64,000 nt of DNA, taken from assembly GCA_021234155.1 (NCBI GenBank), contig JAJEKV010000051.1, positions 5,214,698 to 5,278,697 on the forward strand. Reading direction: 5' to 3'. Below the pieces are notes generated by a model. The model had not been told where the DNA came from and did no database searches. It saw only the letters and a list, made by a program, of their open reading frames with translations. The position numbers and the translations under genes are program-made. Every line of letters begins with the position of its first letter. Position 1 is the first letter of the stretch. The stretch is from Isoetes taiwanensis (Eukaryota; Streptophyta; Lycopodiopsida; Isoetales; Isoetaceae). Shown piece after piece: positions 45,131-57,235 of the stretch.

Positions 45131-46700
45131 GCGTGGATGCCCAACACGTGATTAGGGCACGGCAAGAATATAGGATACCCTAAAAAGGGAATAAAGGGGC
45201 GGCCAAATCTGAGCCGTTGGGCGCAAAATAGCCCTAAACAAGTGCCCCGCCCGGAGATGGCGTTGTATCAGATTAAGGCAAAGTTGCTGGAGATAGAAAT
45301 GGCCGGATATGGTGCCGCTGCCATAGATACTTGCTGAAAATGCCCTGTTGGTGTGTAACTGGGAGCCTTGATGTGAGCTGAGATCGGAAAATTTGCTGAC
45401 CTCTCTTGTATTTGCAGATGCCTCCTGAAGAACGATTTGTGCAGGTTGTTGGGTTGCTCCAGATTGAATAGGAATGCTGGAATCGGCGGAAATGGTGGTC
45501 AAAATCATTCTGAAAAACTGGATGGATCCAGAGCAAGAGTCGGTGCCCATAGAAGTACAAAGCCATGGCTGATTATATTGGTGAGGAAAAAGCCAAGGGA
45601 ACAACAGGTAAAGATTCTGCTGAAAATATGTTTGTGCTCCAATCACGACTGGAAATTTGATGTGCTAATGTGTGCAGATGATGGAAACGGCAGAGCTTTA
45701 ATAAATCCGTCCTGATGCTTTGTGTACAGATGTGCTTGCTGGAATACTGCGCTAGAGCCGGTATGTCTAGATGAATGGGGGCTAGCCACAGTGCTGGCCC
45801 TCTTGAAAAAACTTCAATAAGGACAATAGGAACGCTGGGAGGCTGAAACTCTTGCAGATCTTTGTGAAACCTCGAAACTCCTTGCTTGAAACCAAGTTCA
45901 GTAGAGGGGCAGCTTCTGCAAGTATTGCAAATGATCCCGCACGAACTAGGAAAGGTACTGAGGTACGCTGATGAAACATCTGTGATGCTTGCTGTTATGA
46001 ATAGGCAAGAGCTAGGCTTTTGCAGATGAAGTTCATGGAAAAGCGCCCTTAAGAAATCTGTCTGAGAACTGATTTCGAATCTTGTGTATTTACAAGAACC
46101 AGGAAGAGAAGCTGTAAATCAATAGGCTCTAGCCATGCCTTGCTTCTCAATTGATTTATTTGCAGGGAATGTGAACTGATGGGCTCAAAGGGGGCTAGCC
46201 GAAAGGCCGCCCTCAGAAAAGAAACTGAAAAAGAAATGATCAAGAATATTTTTGGATTTCTGATAAAACTGAGAGAAAAACAGAGGATAATGAAAAAGAG
46301 CATGAGATTTTAACAAGTTTTCAGCAGATAGAAGAGAAAAAAGAAGCAAACTGTTAATTTTTTCTGAAAATCTTGAAGAGAGGAGTCTTCACCACCACTC
46401 CGAGAATCCTCAAACCGCAAACCTGTGACTTTGCCCGCATGTGAAAAACAGAGTTTTGAGAACAGATTGACGAAATTAAATTTGATCAGCTGGCAGAATC
46501 ATCAGCTGTTTGGAAAAACAAAGGCCTCCAAGCGGATACACAAATCGACTTGGTTGGGCAAACTAAGGAAACCTAATTGGGGAAGAATAGTATACAAGAA
46601 GTCATCAAAACGGGGAAGAATGGGAGCAGCAAGACAACAAAGAAACAAAGAAGGGTGAAGAAAGTGATCATGAGCTTAACCCAAGATAACGGGCGCCTAA

Positions 46701-47050
46701 TGTTTGGATTCTTGGCATACACCAAAGAAGATCCATGACCGCCGGATGCTACAAAGCGCCATGCTCATGATCACAAAACAAGAACAAGACAAGGAAATAT
46801 GCACAAAGAATGAAGGGGAACGTGGCCAAATGAGGCTCTCCAAATATGAGATAAACCCGAAAGTACATCCGAAGAGGCTCCGGTCTAATATAGTGTAGAC
46901 CGCAAACTGAGAAAGCCATTACACTAACTAAATCTAATCCCTACACTTATGTTAATCTAATCATGCCAAGTGTCACCGCCACCATCGACACCTAACATGT
47001 GCATGCACCTAACATGTGCATGCACAATGTTAACCACTAGGTGGTTAACA
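46701..47050 (-). repeat. 5' LTR of the nested element
   Basis: 350 bp. On the minus strand it ends CCAAACA, followed by the primer-site-like TTAGGCGCCCGTTATC. Confidence 0.85.
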
Positions 47051-47055
47051 GTCTT

Positions 47056-48270
47056 TGAAGTTTCATCAAGCAGCAGGTTGCTTCATAACATAAGGTACAT
47101 CTGAGGTGGAGCGCGGGAGGTTCAAAGATCTGAAAAGTGATCAACACGTTGGATTCGATTGCAAGGAGCCGTGTAAGGGTCAAGCAAAGCACCCACACCT
47201 GGTCCCGATCAAGAGTCATTTCAGCCCCAAGGATCAAAGATATTGGGGTAGAATGACGAGGCGACTCACGGTGGAGCCCGAACTTGATAGATATTCGGGC
47301 GCCCCCCGAACCTGTCGGAGAGAGAGGGTTCAAAGATTGTCGACGGAAATGATTTTGCCTGCTTCCAAATCCATGGTGGCATTGAGGTGACCATCCGCGG
47401 ATGACTAACCGATCCGCGGGCCCAAGAATGGATACTCTTGGCTTTGGCGGAGAAAAGGTCCGCCGACTAACATTTCATAATCACGGATCTTCGCCAGACC
47501 TTCCAAACACCAAATTCCAAGGGGAATCTGAGATCACCAATGTTGATGTGAAGAAGAGGCGTGACGCCTTGAGGTCGCGTGATATGGCCATTGGCCAATT
47601 TGATGTCATATGGGGCACGATAGAGTTGTTTGATGCCCATTTGTTTGCGGAGTTTGTCCGTGATGAGATTGACCGCGCTACCTCCGTCAATTTGAACATG
47701 ATTGACTTGTTGATTGCCCACCGTGGCATGTACCGTGGGTGTAGAGGTAGCAACAGCCCCAACCATAACAGTCGGGAGGGGTAACTGGTCCTTGAGAGCA
47801 GGACAGAGTTTCAAAATCGTGGCAAGACTTAGAGGAATTTTGATTTTTGCCAGCTCTTCTTGGAGTTCCAGAGGCACATGAGAAAAAGGATCTGCGGGAT
47901 CCACAGGTGCTGGAGTGCGTGGTAAGGAAGCAGCAACTTCTTTGAGTAGGTCTACCTCAGCAGCGATATTTGGATATGGCTGAGAGCGTGGAGGTTGAGA
48001 CATGGAAGGTGCTTCTTGTCTTTGTTGAGCTCTAGTGGTGGCATGAACATTAGCCAACGTGCGGCCTTCCGCAGCTTGCATGAGGTTCAAAATGCTTTGG
48101 CGAACTTTAGGCATAACATGCGGCATGAGTTTCTCCAAGTCAGGTGCAAAGTGAACCTTTTTTGCTTCTGCATGAGGAATGGTGTCGACAGCAAAGGCAG
48201 GTTGCGTGCCATTAGGAATAATGGTTAAGGGACGTGGACGCCTGGTGGGGCGGAAACCAAACCAACCCAA
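47056..48270 (-). pseudogene. Retropepsin-like protease region, left copy
   Basis: A long open stretch (48270-47467) encodes the gag-protease linker and the aspartic protease core VQIDGGSAVNLITDKLRKQM; the active-site aspartate codon is at plus 47686-47688. The usual D-S/T-G is D-G-G here, a variant common in plant gypsy elements. The flap-side sequence IKLANGHITRPQGVTPLLHI follows. A frame break near 47500 separates it from the downstream part. Confidence 0.75.
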
Positions 48271-50050
48271 TTTGATGGCCGGACGGGAGGATTAAGAGCC
48301 CGAAAAATTTCTTCCCGTGCTTGTTGATCCATCCGAGGTTGATTGGCGTGAGCTGGTTGATAGCGTGATTCTTTGGGCGCGAGGTGGCTTCCGGAAGAAC
48401 AGACGCCGCGCCTTTGTTTGCCATTAGCAATCCGAGTTGGTAAGCCGTGAGGCGGACCGATGTGGTCCGATTTGTGCCGTGAAGCCGCACTGAACTTGTG
48501 GAAGTTGAGGACACGCCGTGGTGGTATGACCCCATTCTTAGCGGTGATAACACCGAAGCCAAGGATCAAAAGGAGGACGTGTGTTGGGTCCCCGTTGTTG
48601 CCCATTGTCGATAGAGTTGATTGGGTTGCGCCGCAGTGGTGGTCTGCCGATATTGCGATTGGTGCCGAGGTGTGGTTTGCACTTGATAAACCATTTTGTT
48701 GCGGAAAGGTGTAGGATGAGTGCGAAAGTGCACTCTTCCGCGGCATGATTGCACATGTTGCATCTTTTACAATGAGGCGGGCCATTGGTGGAGTTGCACT
48801 CATTCACCAAGTGGCCTTGATATTTGCGCATATGGCACCGTGATCCGACCGCAAGGCCGCTGGATTGGTGTGTTGAGGTTGAAAGCCAGCCCGGGGAACC
48901 ATGACGGGCGGAATGAAAGGGAGCTCTCAAGAGCCACGCCACGGGAGGAAACATTGACCGAAAGTGATTGACAAGATCGATAGCCTGCTCCAAAGTCTTC
49001 GGGCGCAGGTATTCAGCCATGAGTCGGATAGCTGGAGGAAGTCCTTGGAGAAACCAGACCAAGATCTGGCTCTGTGTGGGGTACTCCTTGAGTTTGTTGA
49101 GCAGAATGTGAAGGCGATCTGCAAAATCCCTGGCAGACTCCATGGGCTCTTGTTGAAGGTCATTGAGTTGTTTGAGATGAAGCTGATCATCATCCGTGGT
49201 CCCATAGTGAGAAAGAAAAGCAGTTCTCATTTCTGACCAATCTTGTTTCCAGTGGCTTTTGTTGGACATGAGCCATTGATGAGGGGAACCACGCAGCGTT
49301 GTGGAAAAGATGTGAAATTTCAGTTGAAGTTGCGCATGACCATTCAGGACAGCCAGAGCCTCAAATTCTTCCATGTGGGCTTGAGCACTTTGGTCTAAGG
49401 GTTTGCCTTTCGTGTTGCCAAAGGTGGGATAAGTCAGCTTAAGGGTCTGAAAGGTAGAGGTAAAAGTGCTGGGCTGGACATGAACATGATAGTGAGGATA
49501 TTGAGGTGGAGTTGGAGGTGGTATGGTCTTTGGAAAGACCTATTTGAAGGGGTGGCCGAGGTGGAGGTGCTTGGAGGTGCCCGATCATTGGGTTTGAGGT
49601 CCGTAAGATTGTAGCGAGGGAAGAGCGATTGGGAAAGGTAGGGAAGGGAAATTCACGGGGAGGAGCAAAAGAGATATGTGGATATCCCCGGCCCACCCGT
49701 AGGGAGATGATGGTTGTGAAGGCAGAGGCGTATGGCCGTAAGACGGATGGATGAAGGCATGTTCGGGGTATGAAAGTAAGGTTGAGCAGGTTGAGCCGGA
49801 TATGGCTCCCCGATAGTGATGAGGAGACCGAGGCCGGAGCAATGTTTGCACGCTTTGAGGCGAGAATTTGGACGAGACATGACACGAGGGGTGGGTGGGG
49901 CCCGACCGAGCCCTAGACCGAATGTGGCCTCCCTCAATGTCATAAGCAGATCCATACATGTCACGCAAGCGGCTTCCTTCTTCGATGGCGCTCAAGCGAG
50001 ACGCCGTCTGGGGAAAGAAGTTCTTCCGCGTGAAGTTTCGGACGCATACA
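48225..50050 (-). pseudogene. Gag, left copy (frameshifted)
   Basis: From the N-terminal region near 50050 (FPQTASRL...DMYGSAYDIEGGH) through a Pro-rich segment to the capsid-like part: MEEFEALAVLNGHAQLQLKF (49374), HQWLMSNKSHWKQDWSEMRT, ESARDFADRLHILLNKLKEY. A zinc knuckle, CKRCNMCNHAAEEC (C-x2-C-x4-H-x4-C), lies near 48740. Gag packages the element RNA. The open frame 49374-48538 is the best preserved part; other parts are split by frame changes at CAG/CTG sites. Confidence 0.8.
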
Positions 50051-50101
50051 TGGCGATTGCGAAGAAAGGAAAATCGAATCAGACCCAAGAACGCGGCATG
50101 G

Positions 50102-50692
50102 TGTTTGGGGTCCGGGTTCGAACTCCTCGCGAAGACAGACCCTCCAGGAGGACCCTTGGATCTAACAGGAGAATCCGGGGGACTATGTCACGCGGGATTT
50201 GCAAGAAAAGAACAAGAAGAAGAAAACAGAACCAAAGAGAACAATGAGAGGAAAATGATAAGCTTCCTTGATATCAATGATGAACATACATGAGCTCTAA
50301 TCGAGAGAAGACTGAAGAGAGACAAGACTCAAAACTCATCTAAAACTCATGTGCTAGCTCTACTCATATATATAGTACAATGGCCTTTGGCCCAATATAG
50401 ACACTCTGACTGATCTCGGTGCCGACTCCTGGAAGGAGGCCTGATTTGCAGGAATATTGGCGGTGCCTCTTGAAGTGCCTAGAATCACGCTGACGCTGAC
50501 GCGGGCGGTGACGGGCCGTCACTTGTCTGAGCGGCGCCTCTTGTGGACGGACGCAGGCTTTGACTGCGTGGTCTGCTGCTTGGTCTTCTGCTGAGCCTTT
50601 GATGGCTGACCCGTGGCTGACTGTGGATCCTTGTTCTTGACCTGGTCCGTCAGATGATGAATAGTCCCGCATCAGAGGCACAGATTCTAACA
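50102..50692 (-). repeat. Middle LTR, shared by both copies
   Basis: 591 bp. It serves as 5' LTR of the left copy and 3' LTR of the right copy. It is closer to the right LTR (60646-61236) than to the left one. The gag leader of the left copy abuts its left edge and the polypurine tract of the right copy its right edge (50693-50706). Confidence 0.9.
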
Positions 50693-50706
50693 CTCCCCCA
50701 CCAAAC

Positions 50707-52060
50707 GACACCGGGTGAAGAAAAAGGAGGAAGTGTTTCAAGGGGAAGCCATCACGGAAAGTGATCCTCACGGAGTGAGGACGCACCATTATGGTAAGTG
50801 GCAATGAGATCCCCGGGCGGATTTGAAGAGCAGGAGGAGTGTTGAGCCCAAGGGCAGGATCAGCATCAATGAGAAAACAAGATCGCACCATGTCTTCAAG
50901 GGCAAAGATGGGCGCTTAAGAAACAAACCGACATTCCATGAGCAGTAGGTCCGAGGCCAAGGCACCGACACCGCATTCGGATTGCTGATTAAAAATGGAC
51001 GCCGATTTAAGGAGCTGATCAAGATGCATTTTAGAGCAGCACAAAAACCCGCTTGAAGGTGGATCAAGGATCCGTGAGGTGGCGGCATTCTACAAGAAGG
51101 TGTCAAGACCATGGAGCGCATCAGCAGGGCGTTGCCAACCACGCTCATTAGCAATATAGATCCAATTCGTGGTGTTATCAAGAGTGGCACCCTCCTCCCA
51201 ATGGGAGCGGCGAACAAAACGGGGATCCCACCGGAGATCCGTCGAGATCTGAGGTGGAGTCCATCCAGCATGGCCATCCATGACCTTTGTCCAAAAGGGG
51301 AGACGCCAATCAGAAGTCAGGAACCTGGGGCGGTGAGGAACACCGAGGGGAAGCATAGGGAGAGGGAACCATGCCCGTGGGGGGTTGCCGAGTTCTTGCC
51401 CCTAATTCACTGACAAGGGCCGGATCAAGAGCTTTACACCAACGATCCCAGACAGAGGCAGAGAGTTGAGAGTTGACAGGAGGGCTATCCCAGCCTGTGG
51501 GGACTGTCTTGCTATCCAGAAGAGCACGTAATTGATTGTAACCGCATGAGGTGTTGCATATAAATTTGTGCATAGGGAAGATCCTCGGGATGTCCCGGAT
51601 ACTTCCTTATTTGTTGCAAGCACTTCCACTTGCCGGAGAGGTAAATGATGTGCAAGCTCAGGCATGTACTCTTGATGAAGAGCGTGTGTCTGAGCATGAT
51701 CAGCCAGGTAGGGGTTGTTATCCCCAAGCAACCATTGAAGGGTGGGGTCACCCTGATAGTTCTGTGGTGGCCCATCCCGAAATCTCTCCTGTGTATCACC
51801 CAGATAGAAATCATGAAAAATGTAAGCCATGGGCTGAACAACTCTGAAGGTGATGAAACCGGATCTTCGCAGATGAATGAGATCAAAGACTAAAAGGGCA
51901 TGCCAGACACCTTTGTCTTCAATAGAGAGTTCCGCCAACCAAGAAAAATGCGGTCAAAGGGTGATGGAACATCCACGGGACCATCATAGCCCCATGCCAT
52001 TTCGGAAGAAAGAGGTGGCGGCGGGGAACCACATAATCCGGATAGCAGTGAAGGAACGGG
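50707..52060 (-). pseudogene. Extra ORF b of the gypsy element, right copy
   Basis: Counterpart of 37243-38600. The longest open piece is 51938-51402 (LSIEDKGVWHALLVFDLIHL, then FHDFYLGDTQERF, then LLGDNNPYLADHAQTHALHQ). Later pieces read RLPFWTKVMDGHAGW and WEEGATLDNTTNWIYIA near 51.2-51.3 kb. I recognise no domain. Conservation of the reading sense in both copies supports real coding, with function unknown. Confidence 0.45.
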
Positions 52061-52077
52061 AAATCAACAGTGTGTTG

Positions 52078-53683
52078 CTAACGATTGTGATATAGCCGCC
52101 CCGGTTTGGTTCCGAGCCTCATCGCCAGATCGAATAGCGTGGTCAGAAGCCGTTGTTCGAGGTCACGCGGATCCCGTGGTCCTTTTCTAACGTATATGGA
52201 TCGGTCACGGACCCGCTTCGAAGTGTTAACTCGTGAGGAGGATTGCCCAGAGCATTGAGTCGAAGAATCTAATCTCAAGGCCATCAAGAAGTTTCGCTTC
52301 GAACCTCTAAAAGTCGATCTTGGAGGGATGTGAGCCGAGAAGTCCGTGATGGAGAGCCGAGCCGCCAAAGAGGCAATTTGAGCGGCCACGCCTGTAGAAG
52401 GTGTTGAACTTGAGTGCTCAGAATTATCACAAAGCTCGAGTAGAAGGCGCCGAGCTTAGCAATATCTTTCTCCTTGTCACTAAGGAGGGTGGCTTTGGAC
52501 TTGTTTTGCTCCAATAAGTCCCGAATTTCGGATTGAAGCCGAGCCCGTTGATCCGCAAGTAGGCTGGTCCGATCCTCGTGCACTTTTGAGATCTATGCGG
52601 CCCGTAAGAGAGCCCCGTGCTTTTCTTGAAGTTGGGCTTCCAAAGTTTGAACTTGTGCGATTTGCGGCTTGAAGGTCACAAAGATGAACGCGATCTCGGA
52701 GGTCGGGTTGGCCGTGTGAACCCCATTCATAAGAGCTTCTTGGGATTCTTGTAACTTTAGAACGGCGGCTTTGAGCATCCTGGCCGATATCGATACAACA
52801 ACCGACGAGGGTGTGGTGGTGGTGGAGCATTTGTTGCCTTGTTTGTGACGTTTGGGACACATGATGAGGACTAGAGTGCTTGGTTTTACGAGAGGAGGAG
52901 GAGACAAAGTGACATGCGCAGCCGAAGGTTGACATGACCAGAAGAAGAAGGGCGTGAAGTGCCAACGTGGTGAGTCTTAGGAAGGGACTGCTGAGTGGAA
53001 TTTTGAGAATGAGAGTTTGTGGGAGGAAAGTAATGACAGATGAGGGCTTGAAGATGGCCTCCCACAGAAGTTTCAGAGGTAGAAGTGGCAGCCCGAAGAC
53101 GGTCTACTTCTTGGAGAAGACGGTAGAACAACAACTGGGGCCAATCAATGTGGTGTTGGGAGCGAGTAGCAGTGATCACCATATTATAGAAAGGCTTATT
53201 GATATGGGTGTTCTTGATAGAATACCCAAGGTACTTGCGCCACAGAAACTTAACAAAAATTTCATGGGGCTTGTCAATATTTGTCAGGCGATGCACATTT
53301 GCGTGATAGGCAGGGGCACCAAACTCAGTGACATCTAGATCCTGTATGGCAGACCAAGATAAACAAGGGGTCTGCAAAGGGATATGAAATACCTCAGAAA
53401 TTAGGTGTTGGGTCAGTGAAATGGTGGTGCCATCGACCACTGTAGTGTAGCCATTCGGGCTGTTGACGATGTGAGCGATGAACTGCTTCAACTGGTCGGG
53501 ATTTGGAGCCGGAAGGTCCATTTGTGAAAATTCGTAAAGCTTCGGGCGCTTCGCGATCGCAGACGATTCAGGCTAACAAGGGCTTCACCTGAAAGTGGGG
53601 AAGGCCAAGAAAGATACTGACTCGAAAAGAGCCGGTTCCCTGGGAGCAGTAGCTTGAAGTGTAGGAAATTTTGGAGCAGCCAT
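52078..53683 (-). pseudogene. Extra ORF a of the gypsy element, right copy
   Basis: MAAPKFPTLQ start at 53683, stop at 52078 (YHNR-stop), ~535 codons. A long open piece, 53521-52886, reads MDLPAPNPDQLKQFIAHIVN, DGTTISLTQHLISEVFHIPL, FGAPAYHANVHRLTNIDKPH and WRKYLGYSIKNTHINKPFYN. This has the look of a folded N-terminal domain. The C-terminal part (52583-52284) is coiled-coil-like. It lies downstream of integrase in the same orientation, where Tat elements carry accessory genes. Function unknown. Confidence 0.6.
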
Positions 53684-54187
53684 GGCAAAGAGCTTCAGAA
53701 AAGAACGGTGATGCAAGGGCGGAGAGCGGAGAACAGAGGACGAAGGACGAAGGACGAAGGCGCAGAGAGACGAAAAGGTTTAGGGCGCGCAAATGGAGGC
53801 GAAGGGGTATGATGAGGGCTTAAATCAGAACCGCTGATGGTGCTGTGTCGAAAAGATGCCAAGGAAGGGATTGAGAGGCAAAAATTTGGCTAAGTCCCCG
53901 AACAACAAAGGGAGAAGCAATGAACGGTGGAGATGAGGCGTGAGAGAATGATCGGATGCGACAGGTGGCCAAAGGACACACATTAATGTTTGACGGGTAT
54001 GAAAAGAAGGAATGGCATTGAATGCTGGCAACTTGAAGTGGGATATCATTAAAAGGAATGTGTCAGAAGGTACCATGGCTAGATATGCGGCGGGAGAAAA
54101 GATTCTCATTTTAGAAACAACCTTGCATTGCAAACATGTTGGCGATTTTTGTGATTGGTCCACGTCGACAAGGAGTTCCTCAGTTGG

Positions 54188-54196
54188 CTATATAAG
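54188..54196 (+). promoter_or_regulatory. TATA box of the antisense gene
   Basis: ctatataag on the plus strand, a consensus plant TATA box, ~50 bp before the ATG at 54238. The same sequence and spacing occur in the left copy at ~40719. It points opposite to gag-pol transcription. Confidence 0.6.
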
Positions 54197-54237
54197 ACGA
54201 ACCGGGAGTGAAGCGAAGGCATCCGATGGCGCTCAGC

Positions 54238-54495
54238 ATGGCTGCTGCTGGTTTGAACGAGAACTGCACTATGCCCACTAACTGTCAGGAGTGGATTACC
54301 TGCAAGATGGATTGTCTGGACCTCTGGCGCTGCCACAATCGTGGCCTGAGAATGGATGGTGGTGTCTTGGGATGGCTGAACATCCCCGATCCAAGACCAA
54401 CGGGATGGAGGTGGTTCTCGCACCTTCATTTGGGACCCCGAAAGCAGAACCTCTACCACCTCCTCCGCATCACCTCTGCTCCGAACCCGGAGTAG
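54238..54495 (+). CDS. Antisense accessory ORF of the gypsy element, 85 residues
   Basis: Reads MAAAGLNENCTMPTNCQEWI at the start and ends LLRITSAPNPE-stop. The start codon has a good plant context (cagcATGGCT); an in-frame ATG also lies at 54226. The N-terminal half holds five cysteines (NC, NC, C-x4-C, RC) and a His; the C-terminal half is Trp/Arg/Leu-rich with RPTGWRWFSHLHLG. I recognise no family. A TATA box lies 42 bp upstream of the ATG. Some Tat elements (e.g. Grande) carry an antisense gene in the same place with its own promoter, which is the reason to take this short frame seriously. The left copy is broken at the start. Confidence 0.5.
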   Translation: MAAAGLNENCTMPTNCQEWITCKMDCLDLWRCHNRGLRMDGGVLGWLNIPDPRPTGWRWFSHLHLGPRKQNLYHLLRITSAPNPE

Positions 54496-54639
54496 AGGGT
54501 TTTTCTTCTTAGGTTTTTAGTAGATAGGGTTCTGAGCCCGTTTTTGTATATAGGGCAGTGCCCTTAGCGGAAAGAGCTGGGCTGTGCCCACATTTTGTAA
54601 AAATTTCCACCTATAATATAATATGCCGCCTTTTTAGTC

Positions 54640-55842
54640 ACTATCATTTGTGTTTTGCGTCTTGAATCAGATCTGTTTGTTGATTTTCACTTGCCGTGGT
54701 ATGAAATGTTTTGAGGCGAAAGCCATTAACTTGATGTAGGTAATGGAGTTCCATCTAACTCAGCCAATTTGGAAAACGCTGGGTTGAACCACTTGAACTA
54801 TTTGATAAGGGCCAAGCCATGAAACTTAAGCTTACAGGAAAATTTTTGTACCGAGAATCATAAAGAAGAACCAAATCTCCTTCTTTGAATGTTTTTGTCT
54901 TCACACGTTTGTCATGTAGAGATTTTTGCAACCGTTGTCCATGAAGAACACGAATATAAGCATCCTTCTAAGTTCATCCAACTGTTCCAATTGATAAACC
55001 CTTTCTTTGAGTCAAAGAAAGCGGATTATGGGCGTGAGCCGGTTGAAAGCGGAGAGGGGGGAGAATGTACTCAAAAGGCATGAGAGCTTCTTGACCATAA
55101 ACCAATTTGAAAGCAAGTGTGACCGGTAGCTATTTTGAAACAAGTATTGTAAGCCCATAGAACAAGAGGGAAGTTTGGTTTGCCGGTCGGTCGCGAAGCG
55201 TCACAAATTTTCTTGAGAATTGTGACCGAGTTTTGTTGGTGCTACGCCAAACCATTCCCTTGAGGATAGTAAGGTGTGCTCTTGTGATGATGTATCGGGA
55301 GATAATCCGTCGGCTCCTTGATGGTATGATTGATAAAGTGGACACCACGATCGACCGGCTCAGGTGGGGCAGCCGAATCGCGTGATGATTTGTTGATAGA
55401 TAACCTTGGCGGCTGGCCGCGGTGTTGTCCGGAAGCGCGCAAGCTTCCGCCCATTTGGTAGCGTAGTCGGTGAGAACTGGGGAATGTAGCGAACGCGGGT
55501 GTGTGCAGGGAGGATCGATGGGTCCCACAAAATCCATTCCCCATTTCTTTGAAGGGAAGGAAGTGGCGTGGCGACCGGCGTCAAGGGAAGAGCGTCACGG
55601 GCCGTGGGCCGTCCCACACGCTGGCAAGCATCACACGTGCGGGCGTGGGCGTGAGCGTCTTTGAAGAGCGTGGGCCAAAAATAACCAACAAGAAGGATTT
55701 TGCGTGCCGTGGTGTCACCATGAAAATGACCACCACCGAGCCCTTCATGGGCTTCTCGAACAATATCGGGGACCTCATGAGGTAGAACACAGCGTCGAAG
55801 GATGGTATCCTTACCCTTTTTGTAAAGATGTCCTGCAACCAC
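54640..55842 (-). pseudogene. Integrase, right copy (frameshifted)
   Basis: The zinc-binding region is complete: GGGHFHGDTTARKILLVGYF, then DAHAHARTCDACQRVGRP (H-H-C-C, 55.76-55.61 kb). The catalytic core is split over frames: MDFVGPIDPP at 55537, KVIYQQIITRFGCPT at 55.40 kb, and STPYYPQGNGLA at ~55.25 kb; the SDRG motif is disrupted near 55.35 kb. C-terminal GPY/F-type sequence follows to about 54640. The left copy is intact where this one is broken, and the reverse at the zinc site. Confidence 0.75.
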
Positions 55843-55887
55843 GGTGTAGTCACGGACGTCACGGAGAAATTGATGACGACGGGATTG

Positions 55888-57235
55888 TCATTTTGCATGA
55901 GAGAGCGTCATGTCCTCTGGTGGAAGAGTGCCTGTGAGGAGGTACTGCTGAAAGTCATGGAACCAATGAGGTGTTGCCGTGACCAGAAAGAGTTGAGCGT
56001 CAGGAAAGGCGTCTGAGACTCCAGTGGAGGGATCATCTGTGTGGATGCGTGAAAGATAATCCGGGACAACATGAGATTTGCCGGCCTTGTGAACAATTTC
56101 AAAAGGTGCAAATTCTTGCAGAAGGAGGACCCAACGAGCAATGCGGCCCGTGGGCGTGGATTTGTTGATCAAATAAAGAAGTGCCTGGTGGTCAACAAAG
56201 AATTTGATCTGACTGCCCAAAAGATAGTGACGGAAGCGTTGGACGCAGAAGATTAAACCCAAGGCTTCTCGCTCTGTGGCAGAGTAGTTGCGCTCAGCAG
56301 AATTGAGTTTCCGGCTGGCGTATCGGTTTGGTTTGTCAGTGTGCGCATCATATTCTTGAGAAAGAACAGCTCCAATAGCAAATGCCGAGACATCGACATG
56401 AACATGAAATGGATTGTCCCATTGAGGAGGAACAAGAACCGGGGCCTGAGTAAGCAAGAGCTTTAACTGTTGGAAAGCAAAGATCCACTGGGAATTCCAA
56501 GCCTGTGTGGATTCATCACCCGTGAGTTTATGAATGGGATCCTGCAATGGTCGCTAGTCCAGGAATGAAAGTGGAGTAATAATTGACCTTACCCAAGAAA
56601 GAGCGTGTTTCCTTGATATTGGCTGGTGCTTGAGCCTTGAGCACACAACTGATTTTGGCAGGATCAGTGGTGATACCTGCTTTGCTGACAACATGTCCCA
56701 ACAGAATACCTGAAGTGACGCAAAAGGTGCATTTTCGGGATTGAGACTAATGCCTTGGGACTCATCACATTTCTGAAAAGACGAGTTCCAATTTATCCAA
56801 ATGGTCAGCCATGGAACTGTCAGAGGCGAGAAGTCATCTTGAAAAATTTGCAAGAAGGGATTTTCCTTCATAAAATCATGAAAACTCGAGAGCATGATAC
56901 GCTGAAACGTGGATGGGGAGTTTGATAATCCAAAAGGAACCACCTTGTAGGCAAAAAGTGCCCCGGGGTGGTGAAGGTAGTCTTGAGTTGATCGATTCTT
57001 TGATTGAGATCCGATTGTAGCGGAAAAACCATCCATGAAGGAGTACATCTCATGTCCAAAGAACCTCTTCGAGAACACGGTCCGTGAAGGGAAGTGGAAA
57101 ATGATCACGCTCCGGGTGGCGATTGAGTTTTTGGTAGTCCACGCAAACGCGGATCTTACCATTGTGTTTGAGTGCAATGACGATGGGGCTCACCCATTGA
57201 GAATGTTTGACCTCATAGATCAAACTGCGCAAAGG
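55888..57235 (-). pseudogene. Reverse transcriptase and RNase H, right copy
   Basis: RT: SQWVSPIVIALKHNGKIRVC and VDYQKLNRHPERDHFPLPF (57.23-57.08 kb), MYSFMDGFSATI (~57.05 kb), FAYKVVPFGLSNSPSTFQRI (~56.95 kb), and the catalytic FQDDFS, with DD codons at plus 56833-56838. RNase H lies in one open frame, 56547-55888: FHVHVDVSAFAIGAVLSQEY, YSATEREALGLIFCVQRFRH, VDHQALLYLINKSTP and HVVPDYLSRIH. RT copies RNA into DNA and RNase H removes the RNA template. One frame change separates the RT pieces. Confidence 0.85.

Larger units (their letters stand above)
44127..47050 (-). mobile_element. Small non-autonomous LTR element nested in the left copy
   Basis: LTRs of 351 and 350 bp (44127-44477, 46701-47050), TGTTTGGATTC...GGTTAACA on plus, flanked by gtgct (44122-44126) and gtctt (47051-47055), an imperfect target duplication. 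The intact target in the right copy is gggtgctgagtttc at ~57602. On the minus strand GGCGCCCGTTATC follows the 5' LTR after TTA, close to the tRNA-Asp-type primer site TGGCGCC; a G-rich tract (GGGGGGGGCAG, plus 44478-44488) precedes the 3' LTR. The ~2.2-kb interior has no gag-pol domains. The LTRs contain a doubled cctaacatgtgcatgca. Confidence 0.85.
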
